DNA from: Tectiglobus sp965223355
Lineage (GTDB): Bacteria > Pseudomonadota > Alphaproteobacteria > Rhizobiales > Hyphomicrobiaceae
Length of the DNA stretch: 64,000 nucleotides
Assembly: GCA_965223355.1 (NCBI GenBank)
Contig: CBDCWE010000003.1
Span: 2,542,001-2,606,000, forward strand
Reading direction: 5' to 3'
The position numbers were made by a program, and so were the translations under genes. A model generated the notes under the pieces. It made no database searches, was not told where the DNA came from, and saw only the letters and a program-made list of their open reading frames with translations. Positions 25,984 to 35,486 of this stretch are shown here, piece by piece. Positions within the stretch are counted from its first letter, which is position 1, and every line of letters begins with the position of its first letter.

Positions 25984-26667
25984 TCATACCGTTATGAGAC
26001 TGCTCTGCGGGCGCGATTTCGCCGGCAACGGGCGCTGCAACAAGGCCGCGACAATCAGGAGACCACCGTTCAAGGCACTTTCGAACGAGAGTTGGCGGTG
26101 GACGGGACGGGCGCCGGTATTTCGATTGGCCGTCGGTAAAGCGGTCGGCAGATGGACAAAGCCGCACTGGCCTTCAGTGCCGAGCGTTCGCATCAATTCA
26201 AGTGAATGATAGAGAGTGGCGTTGCACAGGTAGTTGCCCGCATCGTGCGACAGGACGGCCGGAATGCCCTGCCGGCGCAGGCGCGCGATAAGGCGGCCGG
26301 TCGGGATCGTGACGTTGGTCTCGTTCGGGCCGTCGGGGGTGAGGATGTCCAGAACCGGGCCATCGCCAAGGGCATCGCACCGATCGGCCCGGTTGTGCGC
26401 GCGGCTCTCAATGGTCAAGGCGTGGGCTTGATGAGAAACACCGAAATGCAGCGCGATATCCGGGTTGTGCCTGAAGTAGAGCTGTTCCAGCTGCACCGGG
26501 GCCTGCCGCCAGACCGTCGGCAACGGAGCGAACAGTATGTCGGCTCCGCCAAAGGCCGCGCGCGCTGCAACTGCCAGGTGTTCGGCAAACACGCTGGATA
26601 TGTTGACCGGGACGCCGGGGAATGGCCCGAAACCGGTCAACAGGATCGTTTTCTTTCGCCTGCTCAT
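25984..26667 (-). CDS. pcp: Pyroglutamyl-peptidase I-like (C15 family)
   Basis: 227 residues. It removes N-terminal pyroglutamate from peptides. The fold opens ILLTGFGPFPGVPVNISS; the catalytic residues are expected as Glu in TIESRAHNRAD, Cys in DAGNYLCNATLYHS and His in GFVHLP. The Glu motif is more diverged (ESRAHN) than in well-studied Pcp. Its ATG overlaps the stop of meaB (ATGA), giving an operon. Alphaproteobacterial Pcp-like proteins are often longer at the C-terminus, as here. Confidence 0.85.
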   Translation of the reverse strand: MSRRKKTILLTGFGPFPGVPVNISSVFAEHLAVAARAAFGGADILFAPLPTVWRQAPVQLEQLYFRHNPDIALHFGVSHQAHALTIESRAHNRADRCDALGDGPVLDILTPDGPNETNVTIPTGRLIARLRRQGIPAVLSHDAGNYLCNATLYHSLELMRTLGTEGQCGFVHLPTALPTANRNTGARPVHRQLSFESALNGGLLIVAALLQRPLPAKSRPQSSLITV

Positions 26668-27659
26668 GTGCCGGCGTTGTCCAGAATTTCGACAATTCGG
26701 TCAAGTGCCAAGGAGGGCGCAAGCCGACCGGCGCGGACATCCACCTCGGCAGCAGCCAGGGCCTTTGCAACTGCACGTCTGGCGTAGATCCGCGCAAGAA
26801 CGTGTTCGCTCAGCATCTCGTGCATCCAGCGCACATTCTGATCGGCCCGGCGCCGGTGCAATTCTCCGGTTGCCGCCATGCGCTGATGGTGGGTCTCGAC
26901 ATGCCGCCACAGCGTGTCGAGGCCAAGATTGTCGCGTCCGGATATTGTGATGACCGGTGGCTGCCAGTTCGCAGAGTTGGGCGTGAGAAGCGCCAGTGCG
27001 TTGCGATAGTCGGCGGCGGACCGTTCGGCATTGCGGACGTTGTCACCGTCCGCCTTGTTGATCGCGATCATGTCGGCAATTTCGATAATGCCCTTCTTGA
27101 GGCCTTGGAGTTCATCGCCGCCGCCCGGCAGCAGCAGGACGAGGAAGAAATCAACCATGTCGGCGACCGCGACTTCGGATTGGCCGACACCGACGGTTTC
27201 GACGATGACGACGTCGTATCCGGCCGCCTCCGCCAGCGCCATGGTCTCCCGCGTCTTTCTGGCGACGCCGCCGAGCGTGCCCGATGTCGGCGACGGGCGC
27301 ACAAATCCCGAGCTGTGGCCGGCCAGCCGGTTCATGCGGGTCTTGTCGCCGAGGATCGAGCCGCCGGAACGTTTCGAGGTCGGGTCGACGGCGAGGACGG
27401 CAACGCGATGGCCGCGACGGATCAGGTTCATGCCGAGTTGATCGATCGTCGTCGATTTACCGACGCCGGGTACGCCGGTGATGCCAATCCGGTGCGCCGT
27501 AGCGCTTCCCGGTAGCAGGGTTTGCAGGAGTTGACGCGCTTTCTTTTGATGGGCCTGGTTGGTGCTTTCGACCAGCGTGATGGCGCGGGCGAGCATGGCG
27601 CGATTGTCTTCGCGCACACCGGCGGCAAACTCCTCCACGGTCGGCTGAATGCTGGTCAA
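26664..27659 (-). CDS. meaB: Methylmalonyl-CoA mutase-associated GTPase MeaB
   Basis: 331 residues of the G3E GTPase family; it protects and reactivates adenosylcobalamin-dependent methylmalonyl-CoA mutase. P-loop GITGVPGVGKSTTID, then AVDPTSKRSGGSILGDKTRM, switch region VETVGVGQSE and base-recognition NKAD are all intact, with the helical dimer arm at the C-terminus. The TTG at 27659 has AAGGA six bases upstream and gives the standard start MTSIQPTVEEF; the ATG at 27713 would add 18 atypical residues. No mutase gene is in the window. Confidence 0.92.
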   Translation of the reverse strand: MTSIQPTVEEFAAGVREDNRAMLARAITLVESTNQAHQKKARQLLQTLLPGSATAHRIGITGVPGVGKSTTIDQLGMNLIRRGHRVAVLAVDPTSKRSGGSILGDKTRMNRLAGHSSGFVRPSPTSGTLGGVARKTRETMALAEAAGYDVVIVETVGVGQSEVAVADMVDFFLVLLLPGGGDELQGLKKGIIEIADMIAINKADGDNVRNAERSAADYRNALALLTPNSANWQPPVITISGRDNLGLDTLWRHVETHHQRMAATGELHRRRADQNVRWMHEMLSEHVLARIYARRAVAKALAAAEVDVRAGRLAPSLALDRIVEILDNAGT

Positions 27660-28005
27660 AGTCGTTCCTTGCTCGGATTGCGGTGCTGCGCGGCCCAGGC
27701 CCGGCCAGATCATACCATGAATCTCTTACCGCCAACCGCGGCTGCGGTTGTGGTCGCGCGCGCAGACGGGGCGAAGCACCGTCAGTTAACGTCAGCTTAA
27801 CACCCGTTTCAATACGATGCGCACTGGAGACCGAATCAAGGCTTTGTCTGTGCCTGCCATGTCCGTCCTGGGCCGGGCTCCATTTGCCGGCCCGCTGCCG
27901 GCCCGGCACCCGGTGAGATCACGCCGTTGGGCGGGTCGGCGGACGGCGGACGGCGTCATGGTTGCGGCTCAGTCTGGGCGGCAAAAGGGGATTGGAGGGC
28001 GTGCT

Positions 28006-28440
28006 GTGATCATACGGATTTTCGCGGTTTCTGTGCTTGCGCTGATCGTCGGGGCGTACCTGGAAGGCGCCCGCGCCGGACAGTTCTTTGTGTGTGACGA
28101 TGGGCGGACCATTGAAGTGGAGTTCGACGAGCTTGAAGCGGCAAAGCGCAACGAGCCCTGCGTTGCCAGGCATTTCAAGTCAGAAGGTCAGCGCGGGCGT
28201 GGCCCGGCCCAGTCTGCCGGGAAATCGCCGGCACCGCTGCGCATCAATACCACGGCCGGGCCGATTGAGCTGCCAGTGCGCAAGCCGCCCGTCGCCCAAT
28301 TGCGCAAAAGCCATCGCGAGACGCCTTTGCCGCGCTCCATGGAGGCCCGTCAATTGGCGCGAGCCATGGTCGAGGGCCAGCTGCAGGTGCGCATCATCAA
28401 TGCTCGTCCCGGAGCGCCCAAATGGTTCCAAAGCGAGTAG
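28006..28440 (+). CDS. Small secreted protein, unknown
   Basis: 144 residues from GTG 28006, which has GGAGGG six bases upstream. The first 25 residues are a signal peptide (IIRIFAVSVLALIVGAYLEG, then ARAGQ as a plausible cleavage site). The mature part contains a pair of cysteines in FFVCDDGRTIEVEFDE and NEPCVARHF that could form a disulfide, then a basic proline-rich tail. The frame is open upstream but lacks coding character. No family is recognised. About 345 bases of shared upstream region separate it from the divergent meaB. Confidence 0.6.
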   Translation: MIIRIFAVSVLALIVGAYLEGARAGQFFVCDDGRTIEVEFDELEAAKRNEPCVARHFKSEGQRGRGPAQSAGKSPAPLRINTTAGPIELPVRKPPVAQLRKSHRETPLPRSMEARQLARAMVEGQLQVRIINARPGAPKWFQSE

Positions 28441-28485
28441 CGCGTCGACAGTTGCCGCGGCCCGACCCGGGTCAATCGAAGATCA

Positions 28486-29073
28486 TCACAGCCATTCGAT
28501 GCGATCGTGCCGGAGGATCAGGATCTCGTCCTGAGGCACCCTGAGTTCGGTTATCTCGTGTGGCGCGAGATTGAGAACATGGCCGCGCAGCGCACGGCTG
28601 ACACCGCCATGTGAGACGACGACGGTGTCTGAGGCGACGTCTGCCAGCCATGCGGCGGTCCGCGCGGTAAGGTCCGCATAGCTTTCACCGCCGGTCGGGC
28701 GCCAGTTGTAGGGATCGGCGCGGCGCGCGGCTGCTGCGCTTGGATCGTGGGCTTCGACGTCATACCAGCACCGCCCCTGCCAATCGCCGAAGTGGATCTC
28801 TTTCAGGCGCTCCTCGATTGCATAGTCCGACGGATTGAGCCCGATCTGCTGGCGGATGATCTCCATGGTGTGACGGCAGCGCGTCAGCGGGCTTGCGACA
28901 AAGCCGAGTTCGGCTATGTCGCTTCGCAGTTGCGCCAGCCTGCGGCCGTTGCGCATCGCCTGGCGACGGCCGGTATCGTCCAGATGCGTGTCGATCTGGC
29001 CTTGGATCTGCCGCGCCCTATTCCAATAGGTTTGGCCGTGGCGGACGACGTAGAGCGCTATGTTCTGGCGCAT
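28486..29073 (-). CDS. Histidine phosphatase family protein (PhoE/GpmB-like)
   Basis: 195 residues. The phosphate-accepting RHG motif is in YVVRHGQTYWNRA, the second arginine in SPLTRCRHTMEII, the Glu in LKEIHFGDWQG and the distal His in VVVSHGGVSRAL. This is the layout of small broad phosphatases and cofactor-dependent mutase relatives. The substrate is unknown. It is on the same strand as, and 43 bases downstream of, the CurA-like reductase. Confidence 0.88.
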   Translation of the reverse strand: MRQNIALYVVRHGQTYWNRARQIQGQIDTHLDDTGRRQAMRNGRRLAQLRSDIAELGFVASPLTRCRHTMEIIRQQIGLNPSDYAIEERLKEIHFGDWQGRCWYDVEAHDPSAAAARRADPYNWRPTGGESYADLTARTAAWLADVASDTVVVSHGGVSRALRGHVLNLAPHEITELRVPQDEILILRHDRIEWL

Positions 29074-29116
29074 GGTTTGCTCGTTTGCCTGACGCGTTGG
29101 TCGCAGCCGGCGGTGC

Positions 29117-30121
29117 TCAGACCTTCAGAACCAGTTTGCCGTTGTTGCCGCCGGTATAGAGCAGATTGACGACGTCGGGGAAGGCGTCGATACCGCCGGC
29201 CCTGACATCCTCGCGGATTTTGAGCCGGCCCTCGGCATGCCAGGTGCCGAGCTGACCGATGGCTTCGGAAATGCGGTCGGACCAGTCGAAAACAATGAGG
29301 CCGCGGATGCGCAGGCGCTGGGTCAGCACGGCCCGGAAGTTGCGCGGTCCGGGGGGCGGGTCGGTTGCGGTATAGCCGGAGATCAGCCCGCATAGCGCGA
29401 TCCTGCCGAACACGTTCATCTGCAGCAGGATCGTATCGAGAATATCACCACCGACATTTTCGAAATCACAGTCAATCCCGTCGGGGCAGGCTGCTTGCAG
29501 TTGTTCTGCGAGATTGCCGGACTTGTAGTCAACCGCAGCATCGAACCCGAGTTCATCCGTGACGTAGGCGCACTTGTCGGGCCCGCCGGCGATGCCAACC
29601 GCGCGGCACCCTTTGATCTTGGCAATCTGGCCGACGATCGAGCCTACCGCGCCAGAGGCGGCCGAGACGACAACGGTCTCTCCCGGCTGCGGCTCGCACA
29701 CGTCGAGCAGTCCGAAGTATGCGGTCCATCCCGGCATGCCGAGGCCGCCGACCCAGCGCTCGATCGGCGCCTTGCCGGTGTCGACTTTGACGACACCGTG
29801 ACCGTTTGAGATGGCGTACTGCTGCACTCCGAGCAATCCTTGCACCGCATCGCCTTCCTTGAAGTCCGGATGGTTGGAGGCATCGACGTGACCGGCGGCG
29901 TAGGCCCGCATGACGTCGCCCAAGGCGACCGGGCGGACGTAGGACTTGGCATCGTTGACCCAGCCGCGCATGGCCGGGTCCAGCGAGATCACATCGATCT
30001 TGACCCGGAACTCGCCGCGGCCCGGATCGGGCCGCGGCCCGTCGCTGATCGAAAAGCACTCGGGTGTGAACGGGCCCGGCTTGGGGCGGGCAACAAGCAC
30101 AGCTTGACGGTTGGTGGCCAC
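29117..30121 (-). CDS. NADP-dependent oxidoreductase, CurA/prostaglandin reductase-like
   Basis: 334 residues of the zinc-free MDR (leukotriene B4 dehydrogenase) group: LDPAMRGWV near the N-terminus, GLGMPGWTAYFGLLD, and the NADPH-binding VVVSAASGAVGSIVGQIAK with GIAGGPDKC. It reduces the double bond of alpha,beta-unsaturated carbonyl compounds. GTG 30121 with AGAGGAAA upstream is the start. Probably first gene of a pair with the histidine phosphatase. Confidence 0.9.
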   Translation of the reverse strand: MATNRQAVLVARPKPGPFTPECFSISDGPRPDPGRGEFRVKIDVISLDPAMRGWVNDAKSYVRPVALGDVMRAYAAGHVDASNHPDFKEGDAVQGLLGVQQYAISNGHGVVKVDTGKAPIERWVGGLGMPGWTAYFGLLDVCEPQPGETVVVSAASGAVGSIVGQIAKIKGCRAVGIAGGPDKCAYVTDELGFDAAVDYKSGNLAEQLQAACPDGIDCDFENVGGDILDTILLQMNVFGRIALCGLISGYTATDPPPGPRNFRAVLTQRLRIRGLIVFDWSDRISEAIGQLGTWHAEGRLKIREDVRAGGIDAFPDVVNLLYTGGNNGKLVLKV

Positions 30122-30295
30122 TGGCGTTTCCTCTCTGGGGTTGAGAAACTTCGGTTGACCTCCAAGATGGCCGAGCCGGGCGGACGAAGCAAGTGAGGTC
30201 GTAATCGGCGGGATCGCATGACATATTCTATATATCCGGAAGATCGCTCAGACGGCCTCAACCGCTCGAAGCAGTCGAATTTGGGAGGCCTTCCA

Positions 30296-30715
30296 TGTCA
30301 GTAACGACAAGGCATCTAAACCACGGCTCGTGGGCGTGCGAATATCACGTAATCATCGCTCCCAGGTCCCTGCAGGAAGGCGTTGTTCGGGGCACTGCGC
30401 CAGGAACTCGAAAGCCGGTTTCATCGCCTGGCGCAACAAAAAGAGTGTGCCATTGAAAATGGAAACCGGATGCCGGATCACGTTCATATGCTGATCTCGA
30501 TCCCGCCTCGGCACTCGGCAGCTGATGTCGTTGGGTTCATGACGGCCTAATATCGCCTACCGCAAGCGTAGTTTTATCGGGTAAAACTATGGGCTTGAGG
30601 ATATTTCGTCGCAACCGTTGGCGCAAACCAGAAAGTTATCCACATCCATACAGATAATCAGAATACTGCGGATAATAGACTTGATGAATTGAACCTGTTT
30701 AACAGACAAGTGTAA
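30296..30715 (+). pseudogene. Decayed IS200-type (TnpA, HUH) transposase
   Basis: Frames read piecewise give the IS200 TnpA order: MSVTTRHLNHGSWACEYHVI, then in another frame KALFGALRQEL, then FHRLAQQKECAIENGNRMPD followed by the HUH motif HVHMLISIPP, then GYFVATVGANQKVI and LDELNLFN. At least one frameshift (near 30370) and in-frame stops (near 30549 and 30594) break it. The HVHM histidines survive but the protein cannot be made. Element ends were not identified. Confidence 0.8.
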
Positions 30716-31067
30716 TACCGCTTCGAGCGATCGATAATCAAATCTCCGGCGCCGGTTCATGACTAAATGCAGGCTTGTTGGAGCGGCGATGATGCGGGCC
30801 TTACAGCGACCTTTGCCAGCAGTTGCAACGATCATTTCAAGGCGCCATTGGAAAACTTTAGCACGCTGAAAAAATTAGCGGAATTGATCAATTTCAATTC
30901 GTCTTTACGTCATTGATCTGTGAAATGAATAACAGTATTTTATCCAATTTATACATAGGGATTTTTCCAGCTCGATACAAATTCGAGTCGAACAGCAATG
31001 ATTTAACCACTTGTTGAGTGCAGTGAAACAATGTGTCTCCGGGTAAAGTGTTTGGAGGCGTATCGAA
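30716..31067. other. AT-rich intergenic region upstream of tadG-like gene
   Basis: About 350 bases, AT-rich, no gene seen. It should carry the promoter of the TadG-like gene; GGAGGCG lies 10 bases before its start. Confidence 0.5.
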
Positions 31068-32330
31068 ATGCAACTACATGCCGTTGGTTTTATTAGATGC
31101 TTCGGACAAGACAAGCGCGGCGCAATTATCATTGTTTTCGCGTTTGCCCTGTTGGTGCTGGTGGGCATGATCGGCGGTGCCGTCGATTATGGCCGGTGGT
31201 TGAAGGCAAAAACGTCAACACAGGCAGCCATGGATGCGGCCGTGCTCGCGGCCGGGCGGGTGATGCAGATTCCCGGCACATCCAAATCTGATGCGCTGGC
31301 CGCTGCACAGAAATACTACGACAAGAACAAGTCGGCGGTTTTGAGTAGCGACAATGTTGCGTTCTCGACCTCTCCGGACGGCGCGGAAATCATCGCAACA
31401 AGCGTAGCCTCGCAGGTCAAAACGCCGTTTCTGGGCCTGATGGGCTTAAGAGAGCTGCCGGTCAATGCGACGAGCAAGGCCCTGCTCGGTCCAAACAGCG
31501 GCTCAAATCTCGAAGTTTCTTTGATGCTCGATACGACCGGCTCGATGTATGGCCAGAAAATGATCGACCTTCAGGCGGCAGCCAAGGACCTTATCGACAT
31601 TGTCATTGGAGACGGTCAGTCAAACGGCAATACGCGCATCGCACTGGCTCCGTTCTCGCGCTATGTCAATGTCGGTGCGACCTACTTTAGCGCGATCACA
31701 GGCTCTACCGCCGGCGGCGGTTTGAATGAGCGCACGTGCGTTAAAGAGCGGTCGAATTCCGATCGCTATACTGACGCGTCGCCGAGTGTCGGCGGTCTTT
31801 TCGATCCTTATCTCGGTACCGGTACCTGTTCGCCAACCGTGACGATTATGCCGCTAACAAACGACGCGGCTGCGCTCAAGGCGCAAATCGACAGCTTCCC
31901 GACATCCGATCTGACGGCCGGCCATTTGGGCACCGCTTGGGCATGGTACCTGCTATCGCCCAATTGGAGCGGTGTTTGGACGGGCGACAGCACACCGAAA
32001 CCCTATGCGATGTTGACCGAGACCAATGGCAACGGCACCCCCCGGCTGCGCAAGATCGCCGTACTCATGACCGACGGCGCCTATAACACGGAGTATTCGG
32101 GCGAAAGCTCGACAACACAGGCGCGCGCCATCTGTACGAACATCAAGAACGAAGGTATTATCGTCTACACCATCGGCTTTGCCATCACCGTCGGAAGTTC
32201 GCCGGACCTCATCATGCAGCATTGCGCATCATCCAGCGAGCATTACTACAACGCCGCCAATGGTGAAGCGCTGAAAGCCGCGTTCCGCGATATCGCCTTG
32301 AAGATCGCCACGCTGCGGTTGTCGGAATAG
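31068..32330 (+). CDS. TadG-like pilus/secreted protein with VWA domain
   Basis: 420 residues. The N-terminus is the TadE/G-type segment: short basic stretch, membrane helix IIIVFAFALLVLVGMIGGAV, then AVDYGRWLKAKTSTQAAMDA. A von Willebrand A domain follows from about residue 150 with a complete MIDAS: DTTGSM, a Thr in the middle, and TDGAY. Such proteins are minor pseudopilins or surface adhesion proteins linked to Flp/Tad pili. No other tad genes are in the window, so it is an orphan copy. GGAGG before ATG 31068 supports the start. Confidence 0.88.
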   Translation: MQLHAVGFIRCFGQDKRGAIIIVFAFALLVLVGMIGGAVDYGRWLKAKTSTQAAMDAAVLAAGRVMQIPGTSKSDALAAAQKYYDKNKSAVLSSDNVAFSTSPDGAEIIATSVASQVKTPFLGLMGLRELPVNATSKALLGPNSGSNLEVSLMLDTTGSMYGQKMIDLQAAAKDLIDIVIGDGQSNGNTRIALAPFSRYVNVGATYFSAITGSTAGGGLNERTCVKERSNSDRYTDASPSVGGLFDPYLGTGTCSPTVTIMPLTNDAAALKAQIDSFPTSDLTAGHLGTAWAWYLLSPNWSGVWTGDSTPKPYAMLTETNGNGTPRLRKIAVLMTDGAYNTEYSGESSTTQARAICTNIKNEGIIVYTIGFAITVGSSPDLIMQHCASSSEHYYNAANGEALKAAFRDIALKIATLRLSE

Positions 32331-32440
32331 GCGTCTGTGAAAACGTCCTTCAGCTTTGCCTCAGTATATTTTGTTCCAAGGCAGCAATAGAAAAATTGCT
32401 CTTTGCGGCGGCGCGACAGAGAAACTTTGCTTCTTTCTTG

Positions 32441-32471
32441 CAGCTTCAGGATCAATGAGATCCTGAAGCTG
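32441..32471 (+). terminator. Hairpin downstream of tadG-like gene
   Basis: A perfect 13-bp stem CAGCTTCAGGATC / GATCCTGAAGCTG with a 5-base loop, about 110 bases past the stop codon. No T-run follows, so it may be a Rho-independent-like stop or an mRNA-stabilising hairpin. Confidence 0.45.
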
Positions 32472-32515
32472 GTCGCGGTTGTGCAGGTCGCTCGGTTCTA
32501 AAGCACGATGATCTA

Positions 32516-32663
32516 AGGAACCCTTGAACACGTCTCAGGTTTCCAAAGGGTATTGCCCTTAACATATCGCCGCTTGGCGGCGATCCTTGAGGGGCTTTCA
32601 GCCCCTCAAACACCCCGACCAGGGGACCCATCCCCTGGACCCCAAACTTGTTCGGAGGTTCCT
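32516..32663 (-). repeat. R3 hairpin-rich element, complete copy
   Basis: 148 bases with inverted ends AGGAACCCTTGAACACGTC and AGGAACCTCCGAACAAGTT and TA on both sides (32514-32515, 32664-32665). It contains the same internal stem-loops as the other R3 copies. Directly to its left, joined through the TA, is a 14-base remnant of an R1 end (AAAGCACGATGATC). Confidence 0.85.
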
Positions 32664-32843
32664 TAGGGCCGTTTCGGTGCAAAATCAAATCGCCGGGCTG
32701 CGTGTGCCCTAAGATTTGACTTTGCCTCAATCGTCAACGTGGAAAAGGATACCGGGGCGCAGCCGAGGGATTCTTTCACGAGCGACGGAATGGACGTTGG
32801 CCGGCAGACCCGAGCGCTGCGGTGGGCGGCGTGATGCGGCCCG

Positions 32844-33689
32844 CTATGGTGATTTCGCCACGGTGATGTCCGGTGCATCCTCGTTCTTCATGCCTTGGAC
32901 GTGATAGCCGGAATCGACGTGATGGATTTCACCGGTGACGCCGCGCGAAAGATCGGACAGCAAATACATGCCGGCACCGCCCACGTCTTCGATCGTGACC
33001 GTGCGGCGCAGAGCGGAATTGAACTCATTCCATTTCAAGATGTAGCGGAAGTCGGCAATGCCGGAGGCGGCCAGCGTTTTGATCGGACCGGCGGAAATCG
33101 CGTTGACGCGGATACCGGTCTGGCCAAGGTCGGCCGCTAGGTAGCGAACGCTGGCTTCCAACGCCGCCTTGGCAACGCCCATGACGTTGTAGTGCGGCAT
33201 GACCTTCTCGGCGCCATAATAGGTCAGCGTCAGCATGGCGCCGCCGTCGCTCATCAGTTGTTCGGCGCGTTTGGCCAGCGCCGTGAACGAATAGCACGAG
33301 ATCAGCATCGTTTGCGTGAAGTTGTCCTCAGTGGTGTCAACGTAGCGTCCGTCGAGCTCGTTCTTGTCGGAAAATGCAATCGCGTGGACCAGAAAGTCGA
33401 GACCGCCCCACCGCGATTTGAGCTCGGCAAACACCGCATCCATCGATTGTGGATCGGTGACATCGCAAGGCAATACAAGCTCGGAGCCGAGTTCTTGGGC
33501 GAGCGGTGCAACCCGTTTGCGCAGCGCTTCGCCCTGATAGGTCAACGCCAGGCTTGCTCCCTGGCCGGCAACGGACTTGGCGATACCCCAGGCGATTGAG
33601 CGATTGTTTGCGACGCCCATGATAAGGCCGCGTTTGCCAGCCATGAGATTGCCGTGCGGCAAGGCCCGTTGTTCGCTGTCGCTCGCCAT
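32844..33689 (-). CDS. fabI: Enoyl-[acyl-carrier-protein] reductase (NADH)
   Basis: 281 residues, the divergent SDR FabI that reduces enoyl-ACP in the last step of fatty acid elongation. The NAD-binding GLIMGVANNRSIAWGIA, HAIAFSDKNEL and the catalytic Tyr-x6-Lys in YYGAEKVMPHYNVMGVAKAA are intact. SAGPIKTLAASGI is also typical; FabI is the target of triclosan and diazaborines. A second Met at residue 16 (MAGKRG) could be the true start. Together with the surface-antigen-like gene and pdxH it forms a neighbourhood conserved in alphaproteobacteria. Confidence 0.95.
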   Translation of the reverse strand: MASDSEQRALPHGNLMAGKRGLIMGVANNRSIAWGIAKSVAGQGASLALTYQGEALRKRVAPLAQELGSELVLPCDVTDPQSMDAVFAELKSRWGGLDFLVHAIAFSDKNELDGRYVDTTEDNFTQTMLISCYSFTALAKRAEQLMSDGGAMLTLTYYGAEKVMPHYNVMGVAKAALEASVRYLAADLGQTGIRVNAISAGPIKTLAASGIADFRYILKWNEFNSALRRTVTIEDVGGAGMYLLSDLSRGVTGEIHHVDSGYHVQGMKNEDAPDITVAKSP

Positions 33690-33900
33690 GCTGCCCCAGT
33701 TCCCTGTCCATTTTTCCAGCGTTGGCGCATCCTACACATTCGCTTCGCCTGGTCCAGATGGCATCGACCCCGTACGCCAAATCGTCGGCTTGGCGTGATC
33801 GCGCAGCGGCGCGGCGGTAAACCACCCATGATAACAAATTGTTTCAGGATGTTGCGTGCGGTCGGCCGGCGGTCAATGGTTGCGCGGCGCTGTGGGCTTA

Positions 33901-34033
33901 GATCATCGTGCTTTAAGTTGGAACCGCTATTGCGGTTCCAACTTAAAGCACAAAGATGATCGCCACTTTAGAGGCGAGCAACTTTCTGCCTTTATTCGGG
34001 ATCGTTCCGATTCCGAATAAAGGCAGGTTGCTC
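33901..34033 (+). repeat. R1 element, complete copy
   Basis: 133 bases with TA at 33899-33900 and 34034-34035. Both hairpins are intact, including the perfect 17-bp stem with loop TATT. The right-hand TA and the terminal G form the stop codon TAG of the minus-strand gene that ends here. Confidence 0.9.
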
Positions 34034-34494
34034 TAGCCGTCCAGCGCCCAGCTGCCGTCGATCAGGCGACAGGCGATACCTTCCGCGCGCCGCGTGAAAC
34101 TGCCGGAGATGAGCATAATGACAACATGGCGGCAGACGCGCTGGCGCCCGTCCTTGCCGTCCTTGAAGGACTGTGTCGGCTGAATAATGGCGTCGAGATT
34201 GCCGTGATGCCGGCGCCAAACGTAGGTGGCGCCGTCCGCCGTGGTGTTGAGTGCGATGTGGACCGCTTCGAGCGTGGCAACCTGGTCGGCCCAGGTCAGA
34301 ACAGGCCGCCGTGGCAGACGCCGGGAGTGACGTCGTTGTTGCGGGTCGTTCGCGCTGGCCTTGTCGGGCTTCGAAATTGCGGTTGGCTGGGCGTTTGCCA
34401 GAAACACCGAGAAGGCACCAATGCCGACGTAGACGGCGAGGCCGCACGCAAACAGGCGGGCAGATGCGCGCTGCGCACGACATGAAAAACGCAT
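34033..34494 (-). CDS. Surface-antigen-like exported protein (RT0821/Lpp0805 type)
   Basis: 153 residues. An N-terminal export signal (LFACGLAVYVGIGAFSVFLA, then NAQ) is followed by a basic linker. The C-terminal half reads as the 17-kDa surface-antigen C-terminal pattern: DGATYVWRRHHGN, IIQPTQSFKDGKDGRQRVCR and GIACRLIDGSWALDG, with two cysteines that may pair. Its place beside fabI and opposite pdxH fits the usual location of the RT0821/Lpp0805 family. The stop TAG comes from the R1 element junction. Confidence 0.7.
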   Translation of the reverse strand: MRFSCRAQRASARLFACGLAVYVGIGAFSVFLANAQPTAISKPDKASANDPQQRRHSRRLPRRPVLTWADQVATLEAVHIALNTTADGATYVWRRHHGNLDAIIQPTQSFKDGKDGRQRVCRHVVIMLISGSFTRRAEGIACRLIDGSWALDG

Positions 34495-34664
34495 AACTCA
34501 ACTCCCAGACGCGACTTTGCTCCGCTGGGATCACCCTCCGGGCAGCTTGGGCAGAGCAATAAACTGACCGGTAGCATGGCGCGACATGGTTAAGATCACC
34601 TGAAGGGGTGTCATCTATTCGCGATGTCGGATACCAGTTGGTGACAACCGCGGAGGTTTCGAGC

Positions 34665-35318
34665 ATGGCACCCGAGCACGACAAGATTGATGTGGCGCCG
34701 GACGGCAATTTTGCCGACGCCGATGAGCCGTTTGCGCTGTTTGCGACGTGGCTCGGTGATGCCGAACGGCACGAAGCGAACGATCCCAACGCGATGGCGC
34801 TCGCAACCGTCGACCAGTACGGCATGCCGAACGTGCGTATGGTGCTTCTCAAAGCGCTTGATGAGGCCGCCTTGGCGGCCCGCCGCGGCTTCGTCTTTTA
34901 CACGAACATCGAGAGTGCCAAGGGCTGCGAGCTGTTGCGCAGCGGCAAGGCCGGACTGCTGTTTCACTGGAAGTCGTTGCGCCGGCAGGTGCGGATCAGA
35001 GGTGACGTCGCGCCGGTCACGGACGGCGAGGCCGACGCCTACTTTGCCTCGCGACCGCGCGGCAGCCGGATTGGCGCGTGGGCCTCGCAGCAATCGCGGC
35101 CGCTCGAAAGCCGCTTCGCGTTGGAAAAGGCGGTTGCCGGTTATGCGGCGAAGTTCAACATCGGGTCGGTTCCGCGCCCGCCCTACTGGTCGGGATTTCG
35201 TGTCACACCGGTGGAGATCGAGTTCTGGCACGATCGCCCGTTCCGGCTGCACGAACGGATTGTGTTCCGCCGGCAGAACGCGGCCGCGCCATGGTCGAAG
35301 TCGCGGCTCTTTCCATGA
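34665..35318 (+). CDS. pdxH: Pyridoxamine 5'-phosphate oxidase
   Basis: 217 residues. It oxidises pyridoxamine or pyridoxine 5'-phosphate to pyridoxal 5'-phosphate using FMN. Conserved pieces are PNAMALATVDQYGMPNVRMV, GFVFYTNIESAKG, LLFHWKSLRRQVRIRG (FMN contacts), SRPRGSRIGAWAS and the C-terminal RIVFRRQ...W.K.RLFP. ATG 34665 has GGAGG eight bases upstream and gives the family length; an in-frame start at 34608 is less likely. Confidence 0.94.
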   Translation: MAPEHDKIDVAPDGNFADADEPFALFATWLGDAERHEANDPNAMALATVDQYGMPNVRMVLLKALDEAALAARRGFVFYTNIESAKGCELLRSGKAGLLFHWKSLRRQVRIRGDVAPVTDGEADAYFASRPRGSRIGAWASQQSRPLESRFALEKAVAGYAAKFNIGSVPRPPYWSGFRVTPVEIEFWHDRPFRLHERIVFRRQNAAAPWSKSRLFP

Positions 35319-35486
35319 CGGTCTGGCGCCGGTGGCGGCCATATCACAATCACAAAGTCCGGTATGGTTGAGGTCGGATTGGTGGTGCTGCATCATAGGC
35401 GTTCGCGTTACCCGTCTCGGGCCGGGTGAATAGGGCCCGTGTGATGTTCAGTGGCCGTTGCCGCGTGCTCTTGAGGAGGGCCAGTC

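Noticed and set aside
31068..32330. A complete Tad pilus locus
   Set aside because: Only one TadG-like gene is present; no cpaA/B/C, tadA or flp genes lie in the window.
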